NCBI GenBank assembly: GCA_046542305.1 | Contig: JBKHBQ010000047.1 | Span: 1 to 18,941 of the forward strand | Direction of reading: 5' to 3' | DNA from: JBKHBQ01 sp046542305 | GTDB lineage: Bacteria; Bacteroidota; Bacteroidia; Bacteroidales; 4484-276 | DNA: 18,941 nucleotides | Shown here: positions 14,966 through 18,941 of the stretch, one piece after another | Position numbering within the stretch: position 1 is the stretch's first letter | Layout: every line of letters starts with the position of its first letter | Translations under genes and position numbers: made by a program | The notes under the pieces: model-generated | What the model saw: the letters and a program-made list of their open reading frames with translations, nothing else | What the model was told of the DNA's origin: nothing | Databases searched by the model: none

Positions 14966-16540
14966 CTATTCGGCATTGAGGTATATCGGCATTTTACTAT
15001 TTCTGTGGAACCTGAAATCAGGCAGCAAACGAATTTTCAACAATCCTGATTCCACCGGAATACCTTCGGGAAATCGCTCCATATAGCGCTTTTCGTCATC
15101 CATACCATACAAAATGATAAAATTGAATTCGCTGGTTTCTTCATAAAAAACATCCTCATCCACAAGGTGATGATATGGATGTCCTGTGATGAAAACCGGA
15201 TATACCTCCACCCCTTCCTTCGAAAACATGGTAATAAATTTTGCCTTCCAGAAGTTGGCGATTCCTTTTTTCAGTTGATGACGCTGCGCCACCTCATCGG
15301 CAACCTGCGCCAGCTCGGGATAGTAATTGAAAAACGCCTTCAGCCCGGAGGCAGAAAAATTTGTAATGCCGGCGTATAAAACAGCCACCAGCATTGCGGC
15401 AGAAAACCCCCTGACCACATCTGAAGTCAACCTGCCACTCATGAAAGCTCCGGACAGTAACAAACCCAGGTTTATCATTGCCAGAACGTAGGCTGCAAAA
15501 TTGTACCGCACCGAATCGAAGCCGGAATAGCTGCCGGTGATCACAGGTGCCGAAAAAATACCGGAAATAAACAGCACGGAGAAAAGCAACCAAAGTGTTT
15601 TCAGTCCGCTGAATTTTTTTCTCAGCATTCTGCGTATCAGAATAACCAACTGAGTTACCAGTGAAGCCGCAGCAAGCAGAATGATCAGCGACCTGAAATC
15701 AAAAACCAATAAATAACTGGTCAGTTGGTTCGTCAACATGTGAAAGGAAGCCGCAACCTTATCCGGATTCATCACATTTGACGCACGTCCCAGATGGATG
15801 TATCCGCTTTGCCTTATGGCCCAGTAAATCAGTAACCCCGCCACCAGTGAAACGGAAGTGAGAAACAGCAACTTTCCGGTTCGCTGGTCCTTGCCGGTCA
15901 AAAACTGAAAAAGCAGGGCTAAACCAAAAGCAAGCGGGAACATCAGGATAAACAACAGGTCGGAGGCCACACTCAGTGGAACAAGCACATACAGAATAAT
16001 CAGTAAATTACGCCGGGGGCAGCAAAGGTATTTCAACGAAAGCCATACGCAAATCAGCGCCATGAGAAAAGCGCCGGTGTGATAGCCGTTGAGATACAAA
16101 AAAGAGGAAAAAATATACCAGCCGGAAATAACCGTTACCAGGTGAAACGTGGACATCAGCAGCACCATAAGCGCCGGGGTCGCAAGGCTGAGGTCAGAAA
16201 AAACAATCCTGTAGATCAGTGTGCCAAGCACCAAAATTCCGACGTATTGGATGAGGCCAAAAACAAATGAAGCCACGATAAGATCGCCGGTAAGCGCCCT
16301 GAGTAAAAAATACAACACCACATCAGGCATCAAAAGGATCGAAGGTGCCGTATTCCATCCTTCAAGCGATTTACCTTCCACGATCAGATCCTTGTAAAGT
16401 GAGGGAAGATAAAGTGCATCGCTGTTGAAAAAAGTACTGGTTTCATACGCGTTCAGCCCGGAAAATAACACAAACACCAAAAAAACATTTACCGCAAGGG
16501 CCAGCAAATAAATCAGCTTGTCTAAATTTTTTCTGCTCAT
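14966..16540 (-). CDS. Polytopic membrane protein, GT-C glycosyltransferase-like
   Basis: The 524-residue protein has about 11 to 12 hydrophobic segments from residue 8 to about 415, then a soluble C-terminal domain of about 110 residues (NFWKAKFITMFSKEGVEVYP ... LLKIRLLPDFRF). Its first outer loop, NAYETSTFFNSDALYLPSLY, carries acidic residues where GT-C enzymes (GT39/ArnT-like) keep their catalytic Asp, and a second loop holds LMPD. GT-C enzymes move sugars from polyprenyl-phosphate donors outside the inner membrane. No family signature is decisive, so this is a fold-level guess. I use the ATG at 16540 (MSRKNLDKLIYLL); a TTG five codons up is unlikely. It starts 21 bp after the mpl stop, hence is probably co-transcribed, which may hint at cell-envelope work. 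Confidence 0.75.
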   Translation of the reverse strand: MSRKNLDKLIYLLALAVNVFLVFVLFSGLNAYETSTFFNSDALYLPSLYKDLIVEGKSLEGWNTAPSILLMPDVVLYFLLRALTGDLIVASFVFGLIQYVGILVLGTLIYRIVFSDLSLATPALMVLLMSTFHLVTVISGWYIFSSFLYLNGYHTGAFLMALICVWLSLKYLCCPRRNLLIILYVLVPLSVASDLLFILMFPLAFGLALLFQFLTGKDQRTGKLLFLTSVSLVAGLLIYWAIRQSGYIHLGRASNVMNPDKVAASFHMLTNQLTSYLLVFDFRSLIILLAAASLVTQLVILIRRMLRKKFSGLKTLWLLFSVLFISGIFSAPVITGSYSGFDSVRYNFAAYVLAMINLGLLLSGAFMSGRLTSDVVRGFSAAMLVAVLYAGITNFSASGLKAFFNYYPELAQVADEVAQRHQLKKGIANFWKAKFITMFSKEGVEVYPVFITGHPYHHLVDEDVFYEETSEFNFIILYGMDDEKRYMERFPEGIPVESGLLKIRLLPDFRFHRNSKMPIYLNAE

Positions 16541-16561
16541 TTCGCCTTCGGACAATTAAGA

Positions 16562-17923
16562 TCACACAATTTCTTTGGCCAGCTTCGACACGTTAAGCCC
16601 GCCGAAATTTCCCGAGCTCATCATCAGAAGATTGGTGTTGGTATAGTCGATCTTCCTCAGGAAAGCCTCGAGCAGGGAGGCGTCGGTGAATACCTGCATG
16701 TCGTCGTTGGCAAATCCCTCCTTAACATCCTCCATGGTGATATGAGGAAGTTTTTTGAGGACGATGGCGTGTGGGTTGAAATACACCACAGGCACTTCGG
16801 CCGGATCCATCGTGCTGGCATATTGCTGAAGGAAGCCTTTGTTGAGGCTGCTGAATGTATGCAGTTCCATCACCGCCACCAGCCGCCGGTCGGGATGCTG
16901 GTTCTTTACGGCTTCCACCGTGGCTTTAAGTTTAGAAGGCGCATGAGCAAAATCTTTATATACGGTAGTGCTCTCCTGTTCGTTTAGCAGTTGCAGGCGG
17001 TTATCGGCCCCTCTGAAGGTTTGAATGGCGGCATAAAACAGCTCATCCTCCACCCCCAGTTCGCGGCAGATGCTTTGTGCGCCGCTGATGTTGAGCAGGT
17101 TGTGTTTACCGAAAAGCTTCAGGGGAATGGCCTCGCCCTTGTTCTCGTCAGGAAGGAGGTACGTTACCATATTCCGGATGGAATAAACGGGAAGATCATA
17201 AGGAATGAGCTTTTGACGTGTATGTTCCTTTTGCACCACTTTTTTCAGCAACTCATCCTCATTGCTGTAGATCAATGTACCATCGGGATCGATCAGGCGG
17301 ACCAGTGTTGCAAATTGCTCCACGTACTGATCGAAATCGGGAAAAACATTGATATGATCCCATGCAATGCCGCTGATAAGGGCAATATTAGGATAGTAAT
17401 GCAAAAACTTCGGGCGCGGATCGAGCGGCGAGGTGAGATACTCATCACCCTCGATCACAATCACGGGCGCATCGCTCAGCCTGACCATGATATCGAAGCC
17501 TCGTGTTTTAGCCCCTACCAGGTAATCGAAATTTATTCCGGCATATTTCAGCACATGCATCACCAGGGAGGTAATGGTGGTTTTGCCATGGCTGCCGGCA
17601 ATCACCACGCGCTTTTTGTTTTTCGATTGCTCGTAAATATACGCCGGAAACGAATAGATTTTCAACCCCAGTTCAGTGGCTTTTTCCAGTTCGGGATTTC
17701 CGAGCCTGGCGTGCATTCCCAGGATTACGGCATCCAGATCGGGGGTGATGCGTTCGGGGAACCATCCAGTCTGGTCGGGAAGAATACCATACCGTTCCAG
17801 GTTAGCGCGGGCCGGATCGAAAATCTCATCGTCCGATCCACTTACATCGTAGCCTTTCAGCTTAAGGGCGATGGCCAGGTTGTGCATCACCGCGCCTCCG
17901 ATAGCAATAAAATGTACTTTCAT
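16562..17923 (-). CDS. mpl: Mpl-type Mur ligase (UDP-MurNAc:tripeptide ligase, wall recycling)
   Basis: Mpl joins the recovered tripeptide L-Ala-D-Glu-mesoDAP to UDP-MurNAc, so peptidoglycan turnover products can be used again. The 453-residue length equals E. coli Mpl (about 457). Domains: N-terminal Rossmann-like part with HFIAIGGAVMHNLAIALKLK and GYDVSGSDDEIF (about 3-35), central ATPase domain with P-loop GSHGKTT at 110-116, then VIEGDEYLTS and GIAWDHINVFPDFDQY, and C-terminal domain with FAHAPSKLKATVEAVK, parallel to FAHHPT in Mpl. I chose the ATG at 17923. The frame stays open to 18130, but that part overlaps comB and is not Mur-like. MurC is the nearest alternative; the length and IAIGG...H N-terminus favour Mpl. 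It has a promoter-like sequence of its own. Confidence 0.88.
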   Translation of the reverse strand: MKVHFIAIGGAVMHNLAIALKLKGYDVSGSDDEIFDPARANLERYGILPDQTGWFPERITPDLDAVILGMHARLGNPELEKATELGLKIYSFPAYIYEQSKNKKRVVIAGSHGKTTITSLVMHVLKYAGINFDYLVGAKTRGFDIMVRLSDAPVIVIEGDEYLTSPLDPRPKFLHYYPNIALISGIAWDHINVFPDFDQYVEQFATLVRLIDPDGTLIYSNEDELLKKVVQKEHTRQKLIPYDLPVYSIRNMVTYLLPDENKGEAIPLKLFGKHNLLNISGAQSICRELGVEDELFYAAIQTFRGADNRLQLLNEQESTTVYKDFAHAPSKLKATVEAVKNQHPDRRLVAVMELHTFSSLNKGFLQQYASTMDPAEVPVVYFNPHAIVLKKLPHITMEDVKEGFANDDMQVFTDASLLEAFLRKIDYTNTNLLMMSSGNFGGLNVSKLAKEIV

Positions 17924-17927
17924 AGGC

Positions 17928-17959
17928 CGAAAATAAACAAAAAATCTTTCTGTTATCAA
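17928..17959 (-). promoter_or_regulatory. Possible mpl promoter (TTG-N21-TATTTTCG)
   Basis: On the minus strand TATTTTCG (17935-17928) matches TAnnTTTG at all but one base, with TTG (17959-17957) 21 bp upstream, overlapping the comB stop. The -7 element ends only 4 bp before the mpl ATG, so a transcript would have almost no leader. Confidence 0.4.
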
Positions 17960-18693
17960 CCGGATGGGTGAAGGATACAAATTTCTTCGCCCTGCAATAC
18001 AGGAACAATCCGGAAAATATCCTGCTGAAAAGCATACTGAATATCTGCTGCAGCCCCCAGCCTGCGCAGCCTTTGCAGGTGGGCGGATGCTTCTGCAAAA
18101 ACCATGGGGTTGCCCTCTGCATCCTGCCATAACCTAACCGATGCATGTGCGGCATCGTCGAGCAGGATAAACTTTCCGGAGGCCATCAGCTTTTCGGCCA
18201 TGGCACCTGCAAAAAGTGTATCCTCCATACAAAAAGCACCATTCCAGCCGGAACACAAAATTACCACAGGTTTCAGCAATTTTTCCAGCCGGCTTGCCAG
18301 GGCAGACAGGTTGATAAATCCGCCGATATAAACTTCACTGCCGATACTTCTTGCCGTGTGGATGGCCCGTGTACCGTTGGTGGTGGTAAAAACCAGCTTT
18401 TTATCCGCAAGATCAGCCCGCAGCAGTTCTTCCGGAGAATTGCCGAAATCGGCAAATTCCAGCTTTTGCCCGCCCCGCTCACCGGCCAGCATATAGCCGC
18501 GCTGCTTATATGCAACGGCCTCATCGAGTGCGGACACGGGGATCACCGCTTTGACGCCGCCTGCAAGTGCAACGATCATCGAGGTGGTGGCCCTTAGCAC
18601 GTCGGTAACCACCACCACGGCATCATCCATGGAATGCAGGCTCCCGGCCAATTCCGGAGAAAAACAAATTTGTATGGCAGGTTTATTTTCCAT
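17956..18693 (-). CDS. comB: ComB-family 2-phosphosulfolactate phosphatase
   Basis: ComB removes phosphate from 2-phosphosulfolactate, a magnesium-dependent step known from methanogen coenzyme M synthesis. Many bacteria without coenzyme M carry it, and the substrate there is not settled; a link to sulfonate metabolism is possible. The 245-residue product fits the family (about 230-250). Motifs in order: VVVVTDVLRATTSM (27-39, with D31 and R34), AGERGG (70-75), FGNSPEE (83-89), VFTTTNGTRA (101-110) and a central VILCSGWNG. The ATG at 18693 (MENKPAIQICFSPEL) gives the usual N-terminus; a GTG at 18726 lies in the upstream terminator hairpin and is rejected. The gene starts one base after that terminator's T-rich tail and ends 32 bp before mpl. 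Confidence 0.88.
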   Translation of the reverse strand: MENKPAIQICFSPELAGSLHSMDDAVVVVTDVLRATTSMIVALAGGVKAVIPVSALDEAVAYKQRGYMLAGERGGQKLEFADFGNSPEELLRADLADKKLVFTTTNGTRAIHTARSIGSEVYIGGFINLSALASRLEKLLKPVVILCSGWNGAFCMEDTLFAGAMAEKLMASGKFILLDDAAHASVRLWQDAEGNPMVFAEASAHLQRLRRLGAAADIQYAFQQDIFRIVPVLQGEEICILHPSG

Positions 18694-18734
18694 CAAAAAG
18701 AAAAAAGGATGACTGCACACCAGCACGCCATCCT
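18694..18734 (-). terminator. Terminator or attenuator between gcvT and comB
   Basis: On the minus strand AGGATGGC pairs with GTCATCCT (8 bp with one G-T pair); after a bulged G, TGC pairs with GCA around a 6-nt loop. TTTTTTCTTTTT follows directly, and then one base later the comB ATG. It lies about 20 bp after the gcvT stop, so it most simply ends gcvT. Confidence 0.85.
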
Positions 18735-18754
18735 CTTCCTGATTACTGTTAATT

Positions 18755-18941
18755 CTATGCTTTATAAAAAGGCAACTTCACGATTTGTGCACCCACCAGC
18801 TTATCCCTGACGCGGATGAAAATCTCATTTCCGAACCTGGCATGTTCGGAATTGATGTATCCCATCCCGATGGCTTTTTTCAGCGATGGCGACATGGTGC
18901 CCGAGGTCACTTCACCGATCACATTTCCATCGGCGTCGCAA
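18755..18941 (-). CDS. gcvT: Glycine cleavage system T protein (aminomethyltransferase), C-terminal end
   Basis: Only the last 61 codons are in the window; the gene runs off the right edge. The segment reads CDADGNVIGEVTSGTMSPSL, then KKAIGMGYINSEH, a stretch with EIFIRVRDK, and ends QIVKLPFYKA before a TAG. The blocks G-x-VTSGTxSP, IGMGY and VxLPFY are typical of the GcvT C-terminal barrel. GcvT takes the aminomethyl group from lipoylated GcvH, giving methylene-tetrahydrofolate and ammonia. No gcvH or gcvP is visible here. A strong terminator follows the stop codon. Confidence 0.93.
   Translation of the reverse strand, partial: CDADGNVIGEVTSGTMSPSLKKAIGMGYINSEHARFGNEIFIRVRDKLVGAQIVKLPFYKA

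Noticed and set aside
17924..18130. N-terminal extension of mpl by 69 codons
   Set aside because: It overlaps comB in another frame and is low in Mur-like sequence; the ATG at 17923 gives the family N-terminus.
1..18941. tRNA genes, CRISPR arrays, insertion sequences, prophage genes
   Set aside because: I looked for cloverleaf arms, regular direct repeats, transposase or integrase motifs and found none.

Overview
The window is a stretch of chromosome from a member of the Bacteroidota, most likely class Bacteroidia. Several things point there. There is a long type III glutamine synthetase (GlnN), DUF4831 and DUF2851 proteins that are typical of this phylum, a type IX secretion C-terminal sorting domain, and a secreted bleomycin-hydrolase-like peptidase. 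Several genes are preceded by the Bacteroidota -7 promoter element TAnnTTTG, and Shine-Dalgarno sequences are absent. Nothing resembles a phage, an insertion sequence or a CRISPR array; this is mostly housekeeping sequence.

Layout, left to right. Positions 1-5747 (minus strand) hold a secreted DUF4831 protein cut by the left edge, glnN and a long-form urocanate hydratase (hutU), each with its own promoter or spacer. The glnN-hutU spacer (389 bp) carries twin promoter-like boxes and a 107-bp inverted-repeat element. At 5978-6148 (plus) is a 56-residue 2[4Fe-4S] ferredoxin with a strong terminator; it is divergent from hutU. Positions 6234-9813 (minus) hold a T9SS-sorted beta-propeller-like protein, a DoxX membrane protein and a secreted C1-family peptidase.

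Positions 9939-12366 (minus) are a conserved cell-division/RNA block, in transcription order: a small ZapB-like coiled-coil protein, ZapA, a roughly 200-nt structured RNA that I read as 6S RNA (ssrS), and RNase Y. This RNA is the best non-coding discovery in the window. Positions 12653-14962 (plus) hold a DUF2851 protein and a tandem universal stress protein. Positions 14966-18941 (minus) hold, in transcription order, gcvT (3' end only), comB, an Mpl-type Mur ligase and a polytopic membrane protein that looks like a GT-C glycosyltransferase.

Functionally the region mixes nitrogen metabolism (glnN; hutU feeds histidine carbon and nitrogen towards glutamate), redox (ferredoxin), division and RNA turnover (zapA, ssrS, rny), one-carbon metabolism (gcvT) and wall recycling (mpl). 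I found no clearly novel multi-gene system. The items most worth a second look are the 6S RNA candidate, the inverted-repeat element at 3611-3717, the interlocking inverted repeats at 13974-14022, the membrane protein behind mpl, and the hairpin that abuts the comB start codon.
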